Position numbers and translations under genes: made by a program
NCBI GenBank assembly: GCA_001643675.2
Contig: LSRY02000044.1
Coordinates: 518,501-582,500, forward strand
Reading direction: 5' to 3'
Origin: Monocercomonoides exilis
Lineage: Eukaryota; Preaxostyla; Oxymonadida; Polymastigidae
Length of the DNA stretch: 64,000 nt
The notes under the pieces: generated by a model
What the model was told of the DNA's origin: nothing
What the model saw: the letters and a program-made list of their open reading frames with translations, nothing else
The model's database searches: none
Shown: positions 31,525-46,500 of the stretch, one piece after another
How the letters are laid out: the number at the start of each line of letters is the position of its first letter
How positions within the stretch are numbered: the first letter of the stretch is position 1

Positions 31525-34500
31525 TTACATTTTTATCATTTTTGATGTGGATCTAGATTTGGAGCCTTTGCTTTTAGTTCTCATTTTTTGAGCTTCAATC
31601 ATTTCTTTTCGTTTTGCTTTTGCTTCACTCACCCACACAGCGTAAGTGCCTCCTCCACATCCGTTCCTAATTGTATTCGTCAATTCTTTTAATGCTATTT
31701 CAATTTGCTCTTTCACATTTTTCTTCCCTCTCAGCAACTTAATGCTTTCTCTCTTTTTCTTAAGTAATTCAGATTTTGCCCTCTTTTTGGCATCAATTGC
31801 AGCAGCATTTCCATGCGTACGACGTCCAATCTGATTTGTAACATTCATTCCATCAGATGGTGCTGCTTTAATCTCAGTCCATCGGCTCATAGATACAACA
31901 CACACTAACACATCTGAACGATATGCATCGAATTCTCTCATAAACCTCCTTTGCTCAACTGTAGATCCCACAGCTGTTTCTTCTTTTTTATCGCTTCGAT
32001 TGCTGCTTCTCTCTGAAGAGAAAGCAGAAGCAGCAATAAACTCAACAAATGCATTCAGTGCGCGGAGAATGATTACGCATCGCTTTGAATTCACATGCGG
32101 ATTACACAACCAAGTCAATTTATTTACTGCCCACTGCGAGATCAGAACAGGCTCCCTGTCAAGTCCTTCCTCTCTCTTCCTCACCACCATCATAACACTG
32201 CGACTGATGTGCAGTCCAATCAGTGCATTAACAAAGAATACAGTTGCAGATTGGTGCAGTTGGCTAACTTCTTGCCTTGTGCCTTGGATGTACTTCTGCG
32301 ACTCGCTGAGTTCATTGTGAGTCAACTCCACTCTTTCTCTGATTACGTCTCTTTGGCGGATCATTTCGCGCAGCCTGTTGCCTTCAATGTCCCTACCTGT
32401 CATTCTGGTTGGCACCACACCCATCTCAACAAGTGCAGCTGGCACTGCACTTGTCCTTCCTTCGCCAAGAGATCCGCTGTTCATCCCACTGCCAATCTCT
32501 GATCCTCCTCCGTTTTTCAGCCTAAGCTTTTTCCCTCCTAACATTCCTCTAAGGAAACGATATTTTGGCATTGGAGGAACTTTGCTTTTCTTTCCTAATT
32601 CAACTGAATACTGAAGCATTCTGAGCATTGCAAATAACACGCGCCGAACTGCACTAACATTCAAAAGAGGATTGCTCTGAGATTGCTCATTCTCCATTCC
32701 ATCAAGAGTCATTGGATGCTTCTGTGCTTTTTTATCCCTTGCGGGAGTGCCCATTTTATTCATTGCTTCTTTTGTCGATTTTCCTTTCTTTTTCTGTGTG
32801 AGCTCATCAATGAAGCACTGGATATAAAAAGTGGCAAAACCAATTAATTGAACAGATGAAATAACGCTCGAAGTTCGTATGCTTCGGATGCCTTGAACCA
32901 CAACATCCCAAATGGAAGGCACAGCACACACTGCACAAAACAGAGCTTTTCTTCCATTTTTGTTTAGAAAGTCATCTGTTTCTGCTCTTCTTCCCCTCGA
33001 AACCCAGCTGCTTGTTGTCTTGCTCTTAATCATAATTGACGCACTACTACACAAAATGTCTGCTACTAAGCAAAGCACCTGGTTTGTCTCCTTTGCAATC
33101 TCGATCTCTCTCATCCTCAGCCCTTCCTTTCTTCTTTCTTCCATTGCAATTTCTGCATTTTTCACTGCTTCCTCCAAATCTCCAACGCGCTTTCTGAATG
33201 CAAGCACAGTTGCTCTTTGGCTTGGAGGAAGTGAGTTGAACAAGGCAGCTTGCGATGAGGGCGGAAGAGATAAGAATTGTCTTACAAGTGGATCATCAAT
33301 CTTTGCAATCTCTGTCTTCATCTGAATCTTCATCTGGGCGGATAAAGAAAGAGATTTTTCTTTCACTTTTTCTTTAGAAGGCTGTTGTGAATGCTGTTGA
33401 TGTGCTTTTTTAGATTGGCGAAGTGGAGCTATTGAAGTGTTGGATGGAGAAGGTGAAGGTGAAGGTGAAGGAGAAGGAGAAGGAATTGGTGATGAGGCAG
33501 TTCCACTGAGTGCAAACAAATCTGCATCCATTGCTTCGTCTGATGCTATTCGACTATCAATTTCTTTTGAAGATTTGTTGTTTTCATCATCTTCCATTGC
33601 ATCTTCCTTTGAGACCATCTCTTTTTCATTTGCTCCCAATTTCTCTTTTTCGGATGTTTCTTTGCGTGCATCGTTATAATCTTCTCCTATACTGCTGCTG
33701 ACATCCTCACTTTCTTCTTCTTCTTCTTCCTCATCTTCCTCTTCATCTTCTTCTTCTTCTTCCTCTTCTTCTTCGTTGGACTCATCATCTTCAAGATCCT
33801 CTTTTGATTCTTCGCTCGATTCAATCATGTCCATCTTATCATTATCATCAGATACAGAAGCAGATATTGCTATGTTCTCTTCATTATCTTTCATCATTTG
33901 CAACTGTTTTTTGCCGGAATGCCTTCGTCTTCTTTTGTTATTAAATTTCTTCGTCTTTTCAAATACAAATGCCCCTCTCTCAATTGCTCTATCCATCTGA
34001 ATCAGAAGTCCCTTTTCCTTGTTAAACTGCTTGTGAAGATGCTGCACATGCTTTTCAGCTCTCCATTCTGCTTCCATAAGTGCTGCAGATAGTGTTTGAC
34101 ACACTTTTGATAGAGTATCAGGAAGAATCTGAATCAACGGTGGCTTAATGAGTGTGTTCTCAGCGTGCTTATGCCAATCAGGAGGTGATGATTCAATTGT
34201 GCACAGAGACAGCCAACGTGGAAATGTTGCTCGTGGATTCATTGTAGCATACTTTGATTCAGCAAGCAATGCTGCTGTTGTGTATGGATCTTGCTGCTCC
34301 GATTCAGTTTCGTTGTTTTGCTCAGATGCAAACGAATTGTCTGAAGACATGTCATCTCTCACAGAATGCGCAATGATTTTCAATGCCGAAGGTAAAAGCG
34401 TCACTTTTGGCTGATTGAAATACGCGATTGACTTCAGATTTGGTATTTCAACGCATTGGTCTGACCCGATTATTGGTAGAAGCTCGTTCAATTCTGGCAG

Positions 34501-37500
34501 CGCCATCTGCTCAAACAGCAACTCAGAATTATTTCCACGCAATCTGCTTTTTCCAACTACAATAGTCGATCCAAACATCAGCCGCTCTTTGAATGTGACA
34601 GACAATGTCATCAGAAGAATTGGGAGAATTCTCAATGCCACAGCAGAGGTTGCAGTAAGAGTGGGGCTTTGAAGCTCATCTGCCGAATGGGCAACGATAA
34701 ATTTCTTTCCATTTCCTCGTAAAGCTGATAATCTTTGCTGTAGATGCTGTTCATCAGCTTCGCTATCGCTCGTTGACTCTGAATCGCTTGTATCTGCTTC
34801 ATTTTCATTGGAATCCCCAAGTTCTGACTCTTCAACCTCACTTTCTTCATCTGCATCTTTCTTGTTTTGCTTTGATGTTGCGAATTGCGTTGATTTTTGC
34901 AATTGCTCAGAAGCACCGCGATTATCTTTCTTCTTCTGCTGTTTCTTGTTTTTCTTCTTTTCGGTTGAGTGGTCATTTTGCTCAGCTGAGTCTTGTTCCA
35001 TTTCATTCGATTCGTAAATGTTCTTCAGCCAAACCTGCAACATTTTGACGATCTGAGTCAATTGTTCTGGTCCGCATCGAGAAAGAAGAATGGAAATTGT
35101 TCTTCGCAATGCCTCAAGTGGCTTTCCGTAGTCTTCTTTTGCCAAACGAGCTGCCAAGTTCATCAAAAGCATTGCTGCCTCGTTTGCTACAAACTCAAAT
35201 GGAAAGCGCAGAACCAGCTGAGTGATGCAATCGATGCCAGTTAGTCTGGCTTCAGGCTGTGAGTGATCCAGTACAGTCAGCAGCTTTGTGAGATGGAAGC
35301 GTATTTTGGATTCAGTCAGAGGATAATGCAGAAGGAAGTAAAGATAACAGTGCCCAAGCACTCTTCTCACCTCGACTGTGGTTGTAGAGGCATTAAGCAT
35401 AAGATTAGAAGCAGAGTCCATAAGACTGTACATTTCTATACCCATCACTCTCAGTACAAGCAATGCCTTCAGCAAGGAGAGAGCTGCCATTTGTCTCCTT
35501 GTTCGGAATTCTCTTTGAGTTTCATCGCTCACAACGAATGTTGATGTTGTGGTCGTGCCAATCAGCTCATTTACATCACACGTGACAAGATTGACAAGCA
35601 TTCCCAGTTGAGAATCTGTGAAAAGAGAGCTTTTTGCGATTGATTTTAATTTCCTGTTGCCACTTGAAGATGACGAACGCCCATAAGATCCTCCTGATTG
35701 AGATTTCTTAATTACTCTTCCATCTGAAGTAACCAAAACTCCTTTGGAATCACCATCTTCATCATCCTCATCATCTTCTTCATTGTAATAAGCAAGGCCA
35801 CTTCTTTTCAATTTTTGTCGTTGTTTGTAGCTTTCTATTTTCTCTCTTGAAAGTGGATTTATGCCAATTTCTGTTAAAAGCAGCCATTCCCATGTTGAAG
35901 TAATCTCTCGAAGCGATTTCTCTCGTAATTTTGCACCAAATCCTTCCTCAAACATACCCATCTCTTCATCGTCTTTGCTAAATTCTTCCTCTTTCATTTC
36001 ATTTTCATTGGCTTCTTCGATTTCCTTCTGCTTCTCTGCTTGTTCAGCGATAAGTGCGTGTGTGGATACCAGCGCAGTCATTGCATTATAGGCAGCCTGA
36101 GAGAATGCTGCTGCTTTTTCTGCTCTTTCGTCAGCTCTCATTTTGCCGCCCATTCCAGCTGGTCCCAATCCATCGATGATTCCACTCCCAGCTCCACTCA
36201 CTCCACTGCGTGTCTCGTTGATGATGACAAAAAGAGGGGGTGAGAGCTGTTTGCGTGCTCGATGCAAGTATCTGTGCAGCTGAATGGAGTTGCAGATGAA
36301 CGGACGAACAGAAAGGAGAGTCACTCGGCTTGGAAGCTCCTTTATCCACTGAGGCAGACGAGAGAAGAGAGAAGATGCTTTCTTCTTCTCTTTTTGCAAC
36401 ATTGCATCAGATTGCTTTTTGAATTGCGTTTTCGAAAGAGCCGATGATGATTTGACTGTTTGAGTCTCTGCAGGCGCATCATCATCATCCTCTTCTTTTA
36501 TGTCAACTTCCATTTCTTTGCTTTCGACTTTCACTTTCTTTCCCTCATGCTCCTTTGCAGAGTCTTCCATTGCAGCTTCCCCGAGAGTTGAGTCAGGTGA
36601 TGCAATCTGCTTGATCAAAGGAACAATCTTTCTTCCTGGATCGCCTGTTGCAAACAGCTCCTGTCTGAATGTTGGCAAAGCAGTCAATTCGATTTCCTGC
36701 AATTCTGCTGCCAAATATCGCTTCTTCTTCCGCACTTTCACCTCTTTCTCTTTCCCTTCCCGTTTGTATTGCTTCGTTTTTTCTTTTGCATCTTCAATTC
36801 GCTGCATTTCATCAACTTCATCAAGTGGTGGATGAGGCGGCAGATTTGGAAATTGAAGCTGCAAAATTTGAGAGATTGAACGCAATGCAAGATGAACAAG
36901 TGTGTCACTTCGTTGGTCATCAATTGTCAGAACAAGACCAGGAAGAAGAGACAAAGAAAGCTCTTCAGCAGTGAGCGGAGGAGTAGATAAATACTTCTTG
37001 CTCCATTGCTTTTGAGTTAAATTCTTTGTTAAAGGAATTACAAGTGAAGAAGAAGAACTATTCTTTGAGCTTTGTGCTTTTGAATTTGATTTTTCAGACT
37101 TCTTGATGCCTTCGTCTCTGTCAGCAAGCAATCTCAATTCATTCGTCTCTTTTTCAGAAGCAATTTGGAATCGATCATTCTTCAAGAACATCCACAACAT
37201 CTCCAATGCAAACTCGCAAATTATCTCTTTCTTCGCTTTTGACCGCTTCGATTCCTCAACAGGGGCAGTGTATATTGTGCCGGCTCGTGGAGGCTCTGCT
37301 GGAATGAGAAGAAGATCCTTTTCACTCACCTTCATCGCTACAATTTCTCCGTTCTCTGTCACAATCTGCTTTCCAGTTAATGTTCTGCCAGATGAAGTGA
37401 GAGATAAGTTTGATGCAGTCGTAAGCACAGCTGTACCTTTCTTTATCATTTCTTCTGTTTGATCATTAACTGAATCACTCTTTCGCATTCCACTGATAGC

Positions 37501-40500
37501 AGACAAGCCAATGTTGCCAGCAGAACCAAAAGAGAACTTTCCTGTGCCTCTGTCTGGTGTTGCATAGTAATCCTGCTTGTTGTATTCGATGTTGTGTACG
37601 TAGCTAACAATGCCGCGTTCTTCATCTACAATCATTTTTGTTCCCAAATGAGCTGTATCGATCTCTTCTCCATCAATTGCAAACGATGAAAAGCCTGATG
37701 ATGATGAGGAAGAAGAAGAAGAAGCTTGCTTTGCATCATTTGCGCTTTGGAGGTAGATTGAAGAAGAAGAAGGAGCCAAGTTGAATTGCTTCATTCTCAT
37801 TCTTTCTTTTGCAGCACCAATCATCGAGTTTGCAATGAATGAAGATGCAGACTTTGATTTTGCCTTGTTCGATGCTGTGCTTTGATCATCTGTTCTTTGG
37901 ATGGAAACTCCCCACAATTGAACAAGAACATCACGCTGCATTTCCCAGTGACTGTACTCTCTTTTCCAGTGCACAAGCTCTTTCGGCAGCAATTTGCTTA
38001 TATCTTTCTCAGACTCTCGCTCAAATACAGCATAAATCGACTCCACCACAAAAGAAAGGAATCTTCGTGGCCCATTCAACATGTGCTGCAAAGATTGATT
38101 GTTCGATAAGTTAATTTTTGAAGCGGAACTTGACTTACTTGATTCATTAGAGCTTGTTGAACGCGATACTTTTTCCAGTGTCATTTTCTCTATATCATTC
38201 AAAGTGATAGATGTCGATATAATCCACGGGTTGGCAGACAGTCCTTGTGTCAGGCGAGTGAATGACTCCCTCACTTTTGAATGAGTCTTTGCATCGTGTG
38301 AATCAAGAAGAACTTCACTCAGCCGATCGATCATAACTAGAATCCCATCAAAATCGCGGATGAGCTGTCCAGCAAATGCCAGAATGTCGTATCCATGCAC
38401 ACGCCGCATCTCAAAGTATTTGCTTGCCAACTTCTTCACCTCTTTCTCGTCAGCTTGCGTGCCAAACATTTCTCGTATCACTATTTCTGTCAGTTCAGGA
38501 AGGCAGTAGTCAATTCCTCCATCAGGAAGAATAGGCACATTTGATTCGATTTTTGAAGGATCAACTGAAGATGAGAAAGTTGCTTCAATTTGTTTCTCTT
38601 CTTTCTCTTCTGCAGTTTCTTGTTTTTCAGCTTCACTTTTCTCTTTTTTGTTGTTTTCCCCTTCCATTTGCATAATGTTTCCTTCATCATCTTCTCCAGC
38701 CCCATCAACAGCGTCTTCTTCTTTATCGAGCAAATCTCCAAATCCACTTTCCGATTCACTTTCACTTATATCTTCATTCTCTTCATCATCAACACCCTCA
38801 TTTTCTTCCTTCACATCTCCTTTTGTTTCATTCATTTTTTTGCTTTTTCTTTCCATCTTTTTCTGCTCTCTCAGCATCTTTTGCTCTTTCCTCTTCATTT
38901 TTTCTTTCTTCCTTTTACTCAAAACGGCCAGTCCGTTCCGCCTCAAATACCTCTTCTCTCTTTCCACCAGCCTTTCCAGCATTGCTCTCACGGTACAATT
39001 CAGCACATGCACCTGATACCCTCTTGTCAGCGTTCTTCTCAATTCCTGCACCATAAACCCAAAGTAAAGTGGCCCCATCACATCAACCACATCAACAACA
39101 GCCTTCCTCACTGCATTTCTAATGGCTTCTTCCTTTGATTTCAGATGGCCACAAAGAGATAGCACAAGCTTAGGGAAATGAAGAGATAGAAGTCCTGTTG
39201 ATGAAGGAAGTTTTTTCAAGAGCTTCACAACAGCCACTGCAGCTCCAAGGCGAGCAAGTCCGACTTTGTTGTCGTTGTCTCCTGAATCCTTTTTCTTCCT
39301 GCTTGCTTGACCATCTGCCTCTCCATCATCTTCTCCTCCTTTGGACCTTCTCTTCTTTGATCCTGAGCCAAGTGTTGATGTGTGTAGCACTCCACTTGAT
39401 CCTTTACCATCTGTTGTATACAGACCTGTGTCTTGCTCAAAGGCAGTCAGGACAGAAACTGTTGGATCAAGTGTATCTACAAGAGACAGAAGCATCGGAA
39501 GAAGATGCTTAGACAATCCACTGACGATGCGACGAGATAACTTCACTTGCAAAAACTGTTTTTTCTGCTGCATTTTTCTGTATCTCTTTTCTTCAGCTGT
39601 TTCATTCTGCAGCAATAACTTTTCTTGCTCTTCTTCGAACTTCAAATATTCTTTGTCTCCTTTCTCTTTCTTTGATTTAACCTTCATCATTCGCTCACTC
39701 TCCTTCTGCTCAGCATACTCAATGCCACTCACCACGTGGAAGTGCCACGCATCCAGCCATCCAGAGATGATCTTCAGGAGAATCCGTTCGCTTCTTGGCT
39801 GCCTCTTCACAAGAATCAAAAAGCGTGACAGAAGAGATGAATAACTCTGCCACGAAATTGTGTAGGCGATTGCTTTTAATGTCAGTTGTGCTTGGAATGA
39901 TACTTTTTCGTATGTGAATGAATCGCTCAGTTCGATGGCTTGGTGGATGAAAAGTGGAAGGAAATACGAAATGAGATGATTCTCAGAAAATGGAATTAGT
40001 TGATACGTTTTGTCTGCTGGACTTGCTTTGACAATTGATATATCTGCTTGCAAAGGAGCAACGTTAGCAGATGCTCCTGTCGAATTATCAGATTCAATAT
40101 CCATCTTGTTTTGATCAGAAGAAGAGGCTTTCTCATTAGAATTCCTTTTCTGTTGGGCTTTTGCCAACATTGCTTCCGTTTTCTTCTTTGCTTCAAGTTC
40201 GATTCTTTTCTTCTCATCTTCACATCTTTTCAATGCTTCTCTGAACAGAATGTGCGCTCTTATCTGTTTCGTTGGATGCGATTGAGACATATTTGAGAAG
40301 AAGTCTTCATCACGTGTGGTTCTGCAATGTGCAAAGAGTGAAATTTGATTTGGCTTTGAAGAACTTTTAATCGCTTTTATCTCCTGTTGTATTTGTTCTT
40401 GCGGTCTGTAAATAAGCTGCTGCAAGTCAGGGAAGAGACGAGGCATATATCGCACAAAGAGAGAGAAGAGAGAAAGAGCATCTCTTTGAACAGACTCATT

Positions 40501-43500
40501 TTCAGACACAATTAGCTGCTTGACTTCGGGAATAAGCACAACACGAAGCATCTTCGACAGAACATCTGTGGATATTACTGCTTTCGTAAGCGAAACAGCT
40601 GCAGGCTCAACACGCTTTGAAGTTAGTTGAATAGAAACTGATGGAGCAGACGTCTCGTTTTCTGTCTGTTTTAAAGGATGTTCCAGTAACTCTGAAGCGA
40701 CAATCGAGCTTTTGAGTGCAGAACAAGCAGACGAGCGAAGAGTGACGATTGAACAGCGCATGTCAACACACAATTGGCTTAAGAGGATCATCCACACTCC
40801 CCTCAAATGTGGATGTGCAATGAGATATGGAGTTGTTGGAGGTATGCTCGATTTTTGAGGAGATGAGATTGAGCCACTCATTTTTTGAGATTCAATCTTT
40901 CGAAGCTTCTTGGCTGAAGAGGTGGATGAATTTGCTTGCTGCTTCATAATTTGACTTTCTGCAACATCTTCCTCCATCCTGTTCTCATCCGATTTTTCAT
41001 CACCAAGTGTCTTAACATTCTTTTCATCGATACTGTTTTGTTCTCCTTCCTCTGCTAACTGTTCCAACACTCCACCAGCTTGTTCGAAAAACTGTGCAGC
41101 CTCCCGATGGGCAGCCACTCTTCTGTCAACATCTGGTTCATTTGCAACAACACGCGAATCGACAGAGTTCATCTCCTGAATCATCTTTGCGACCCATTTG
41201 ATCGCATTCACTTCATCACTTGTCAACATAAACTTTATAGAAGTATGATAACTCCTTTCTTTTTGTGATGCTCCATAATTCTGTTGACTCAATTTTTCTT
41301 GTTCGGATTCTTTGAAGTGGTTGTCAACTAATACGGATACAGTTTCTATTGTTGCACACAGCTGCTGTCGAGTTGAGAGGCACAGAGGAGGAACAATGGA
41401 TGGATTCGAAGATGTTCTGAGTGAATAATGTTGGATAAGCGATCGGACGAATGGAAGTCTGGCATCACCAATGTCTTCTGCATCATCCATGAAATCCTGC
41501 TCTTCTTCGCTTGCTTCATCATCATCAGTGAGCTCATCATCATCATCTTCCTCATCTTCTCCATCACTCAGACCAGCAGCCCTTCGCTTCTTCTTTTCAT
41601 TCTCCTTCTTCTTCTTCAGTGCAGCAAGATGTGCCTTCTTCTCTTTCTTACTCTTCAGCTTTCCTGCTGATCCTCCTTTCACTCTCGACATCTCAATCTT
41701 TTTCTGATCTGTTTCACCAAACAATGGAGGAACAACAAGCAGAAGCTGGGCAAGACGGCGAGTGTGAGATTTCAGAAGAACTGAAATAGGAACAGAAGCA
41801 ACGCAACACCCATATGCTAGAAGGAGAGTGTGGTGCTGGGAAAGAGGAGAGAAAGGAAGGAGCGACAAAGACAGACTCGCCAGTTGAGAGCGGATGGAGG
41901 TTAAGTCAGTGGAGCTCAGAACGAATGGAAGAAGAGAACAAGGAAATGGAACAGAACGTATCATTGTTGTAGGCTGTACGTCGCTTTCAGCGACAGATGA
42001 AATATTCTGTTTAACAAGAGAAGTGCCAGCATCAGCCATTGGAGCAACAACAGCAAGAAGAGAGAGGACACGATTGGCGAGTGGAGTGAACTTCACTTTC
42101 CTTTTTGATTTGAGATCGAAAGAGAACGAAGAAGAAGATGAAGAAGAAGCTGTTGAGAAGAATGTGTCTGGATTAGCAGACACATCAATCTGGAGAAGAC
42201 GGCAGATCAACAGCTGAAGCGAGGAAAGAAGCATCGAAAGAGACGAATGGAGAGATGGAACAATCAACTGCCCATTAATGAGCCTCAGCATGTTGCTAGT
42301 CAAAACACCAGTTTTTCTGACTGATCCGCTTTTGGTTTGAGAAGAAATTTCTGTGGCATTTTGATTTTCTTTTGAGTTATCGTTGAAGTTCGACGAAACA
42401 GATGATGAAGATGCTGTCAAAGCAGGTGTGGCAAGCTCAAAGACAGACTCAACGAAAGAAAGAACTGTTTCAATAGATTTAATCTGTTGGGCACTTAATG
42501 GAATGCGGCTTGCAGATGATGCAGTTGAAGAAGAATACGAACGAGGTGGCTGAACATAATTTGGTTTGGATGCTGTTTTTGATGATTTCTTTGGAATTGA
42601 TAGAGAAGTTTGTGAAGGTGATGAAGACAAAGTTATGTTTGATGCTATTGTTGAAGTCTCAGTTTGCTCAGCGTTCTTTGATTCCTCATTCTCTTCAATG
42701 AGGTTTTCTGGCTCTTCGACAATTGAAGCAATATCTTCTTGATCCCCTTCAACAGGTCCTTCAACCAATTCATCGCCTTCTTCTTCATTTTCATCTTTAT
42801 TTTGTTCATCTATTGCTTCTTTTTCTTCGATTTCCAAGACGTCTTTTTCTTCTTCATCTTCAACTTCTATTCCGCTTTTATCGGAATCCATCTTATTCTC
42901 TTCATCTTCTTTATCCTTTATGTCCATTTCCTTTTCTTTTATGCCTTTCTCCTTTGCCTTATTTGCGACAGCTGCTTCTTTAATGATATCTTCTATCTTT
43001 CTTCCATTTCCTCCTCCAATGAATGCAGTCAGCATGGAAACAGCAGAAGGCATCAGAGGAGCAAAGAAGGGGGTGTCCAATGCAACAAGAGTAGAAGATA
43101 AAACAGGCGAAGCAGAAAGAGTGGAGATGAGGGTGATGATTGATGGCGGAAGAGGGTTGACAAGAAGAGAAGGAAGCTCAGAATGTCTGAGTGTTGACAT
43201 CGAATATGAAGACAAGGAAGATGCCATCATATCATCTTGTGACACTTTCATAGGAGCAAGATATCCTGCTTGAAGCGAAGCAAATATGCAATGATATGCA
43301 AACACACTCTCAGGTGCATAATCCTTCACCAACAAACTGCTTTCAGATGTTGTTGCATTAGTGCTGCTATTCTTTGTCTCTTTTGATGGAGCCACGGCAA
43401 ATGGGAAGCATTGAGTGAAGCCAGACAGCAACGTGTTGATGAGTTTGATGCTCAGCTGCCTCAGCTCATTCCACTTCACTTTCTCTTTGCTGTACATTGA

Positions 43501-46500
43501 AAGCAACCGCTTGCGCTTTTTGTCTCGCTTCATCGATGCAATTGCTTCTGAATCAGACACTTCATCATCATCTTCCTCTTCTTCTATTTCCTCCTCTTCT
43601 TCCTCTTCTTCGTCTTCATCATCTTCTTTTTCTTTCTCGCTTTCATCGTCTTCTTCCTTTTCTTCATCCTTCTCCTCTTCCTCTTTCACAGATTCGTTTT
43701 CTTCCTTCATTCGTTCCAACTCCATTTCAAACATTTGCTCTTCTTCTTCTTTTCCTTCTCTTTTAATCTCGCTGTTGATTCGTTTAATGCGCTCATCACA
43801 CGAGACAGCACGGCCAGTGGACATGAACAGCATCAATGCAGCGACAGAAGAGAGAAGTGGAATGAATGGATGCAGAAGAGAGGACATCGATGTCAAGAGT
43901 GCCTCAAAAGTATTCAGAATTCCTAAGCAAAGCTTTGTGGCTGAGCTTGTTATGAGCGTTGAATTGAACACATTGATGATTGTTGACAGATACTGAAACG
44001 CAGAAGTTGAATCAAAAATTGCATTTGCAGCAGCTTCTGATGTTGCGGTGTTGGATGAATTTGATGCATCAGATAACAATTCTGGCTGTGTATTCTGAGG
44101 ATATCGATGCTTTGAATATATTTCTGGTGTGGGCACATAAGTTGGATGCAGAACAGACAGAAACAGCTGCTGTCTCTGTTGGTAGAGTTCATATTGAGAC
44201 AGCCCACTTTCTGATTTGTGTGAAGGAAGGCAGAAACCAGACTGCTGATTGAATGAGAGAGAAGATGGAACAGAAGGATCCAAAGAGGAAGAGGAAGAGG
44301 AAGAGAAGAATACAATCCTCTGCAGAAGACGAGTGAACATGTCTTCTTCTGTTATCAGCTTCAGATTTATTCCACTCTTCTGCTTCTTTTTCTTCTTCCC
44401 TTGCTTTCCGTCTTCTCCTTCATCTTCTTCCTCCTCATTCTGTTCATTCCCCTGCTGTGCTTGCATGAGCTCCTTCACTGCCTTCTCATTCGCTGCCAGC
44501 AGAAGAGGCTGCAGCGGGTTCAGCATCAGCGCCATCGACGTCAGAAGCTCAAAAGGCGACTCCAACGTCGACAGAAACGTGAACACGGCTGCTCTCCTCG
44601 TTTGCATCCATCCTTTCCCTTTGCTTTTGTGCTGCCTCACAAACTTCCTTCTGAATGCTGCCCCAAACAAGACACGAGAAATAACTCCAATCAATAGCTG
44701 TCTTTCGTTCGATGGTTGAAGAGTTGGCATTTTAGATATTGTTTCTTTGACTTTCCGAGCAGAAGCATCAGATCTTTTTGTGATTGCTGTTTCTTTGCCT
44801 TCTTCTCCTTCTCCTTCTCCTTCCTCCTCCTCTCTTTCCTCTTCTTCCTCATCCATTTGTCCCTTTCCGCTGATAGAAAGAGTAGTCAATGCATTTCTGA
44901 ACAGTCTGTCATCAGTCAGATTCAACAGCTTCTCCTTCTGTGCAATCAGAGCAGGGCTGTTGAAGAGGAATATGCACTCCAAACACAACTTCTGCACATC
45001 TGCATCAGAAGAAGGCAGCAGACGCTGCAAGATCAGCCACAAAAGCCTCGAATGTGTTGCCAGAAGTGGATGATGCAGCGCTCGGAATGAAGAAAGCAGC
45101 TTGAGAAATGAGAGAAGAACGGTATTGGCCAGTTTTGGAGGCACAGAACGCACATGCAAAGCAGGCGGCGAGCGAGATTTATTCTTCGGACGAGAAAGAG
45201 TCAGAGCAGTTGAAGCATCAAAGCTTGCCATTTGAATGCTCTGTTCTTTTCTTTCAGAAGTTGTATCAATTCCCTCTTTGTCTTTGATCTTTTCTGTGTC
45301 TTGTTGGATTTCTTCAATCACAGGAGCTCCGATTGCCTTTCTGTTAGATTGCTTCTTCTGCCTCTGCAGCTCTCTCAACACAGCCAGTGCAGAGGGAGAC
45401 AAAGCAGAGCTGTCGAAGCTCATAGCTGTTCTGTTTGAAGATGAAGTGAATGAATGATAGGCAGACACGCACTGCAGAAACAGACAGAACCACTCAATCA
45501 CCCAACAGCCATACCATTCCACACAACCAGCAGACATCGTGCCAGAAATCATGGGCTGAGACACAAAGAGAGAGGAAGAGAAAGAAGAGAAGGTGATCGG
45601 CGCTCTCTTCGAAGACAGGACTGATGGATGGATGCGGATAGAGCGATGCAAACGAAGAGCAATATATGAAGATGGAATAAGATAAAAAGAAGAAGAAGAT
45701 GATGACAATGGAGAAGTTGAAGAAGATAACAATCTTCCCAGTAGTATGGAAAACAGATTCAGTGTATCAATACGAGAAATAGGAGCAACTTCCTTTGACT
45801 GCAGCTGTCTTCCAGCAGTGTCTTGTGTCTCCTTCAAGTCATTCGTGACGATCACTCTGTTCACCTCAGTCAGTGCAATCATCGCCTGCTCTATTCTGAG
45901 TGGAACACTCGTCACTCTGTCATCCATCACCCACGACGAATACGAATAAGTTGCTGTAAACAGGGGAGACAGACTCCACAGCATCTGCACAGCTATCCTC
46001 TCTCCTTCTCTCTGCTGCTGCAGACGTGTCTCCCGCTCCATCGCCTTCTCCTTCAGATACTCTGCCTTCGTCTTCTTCACTCGCCCTATCTCTTTTTCAG
46101 GAACAAGCCCATATTTCTTCATGATCCACAGCTTCCTCCTCTCTTTTGCCTGCTCTATTCGTCTTCTCTTCGCTATCTTCTGTGCACGCAGTCTTTTTGC
46201 TCTTTCTTTGTCTTCATCTGGTGCCAGACCCATCCACTGCCTCCAACTTCTTGCATTCTCTTTCCTCTTCTTGCTCTCTTCATCATCTTCATCTTCATCA
46301 TCTTCCTCTTCTTCCTCATCCTCGTTGTAGTTATCCTCCTCATCTTCATAGTCATTCTCTCCATCCACATCGAGAACAGGCAGATATCTTGTGATTGGCT
46401 GTATCTGCGGTCTGAACAGCGCATAGAACGAGGCTTCTGCAAACAGAGCAAGCACTCTGAAGCCCAAAGAAGGCGGTGCATTTGGTGGAGTGAACAGAAT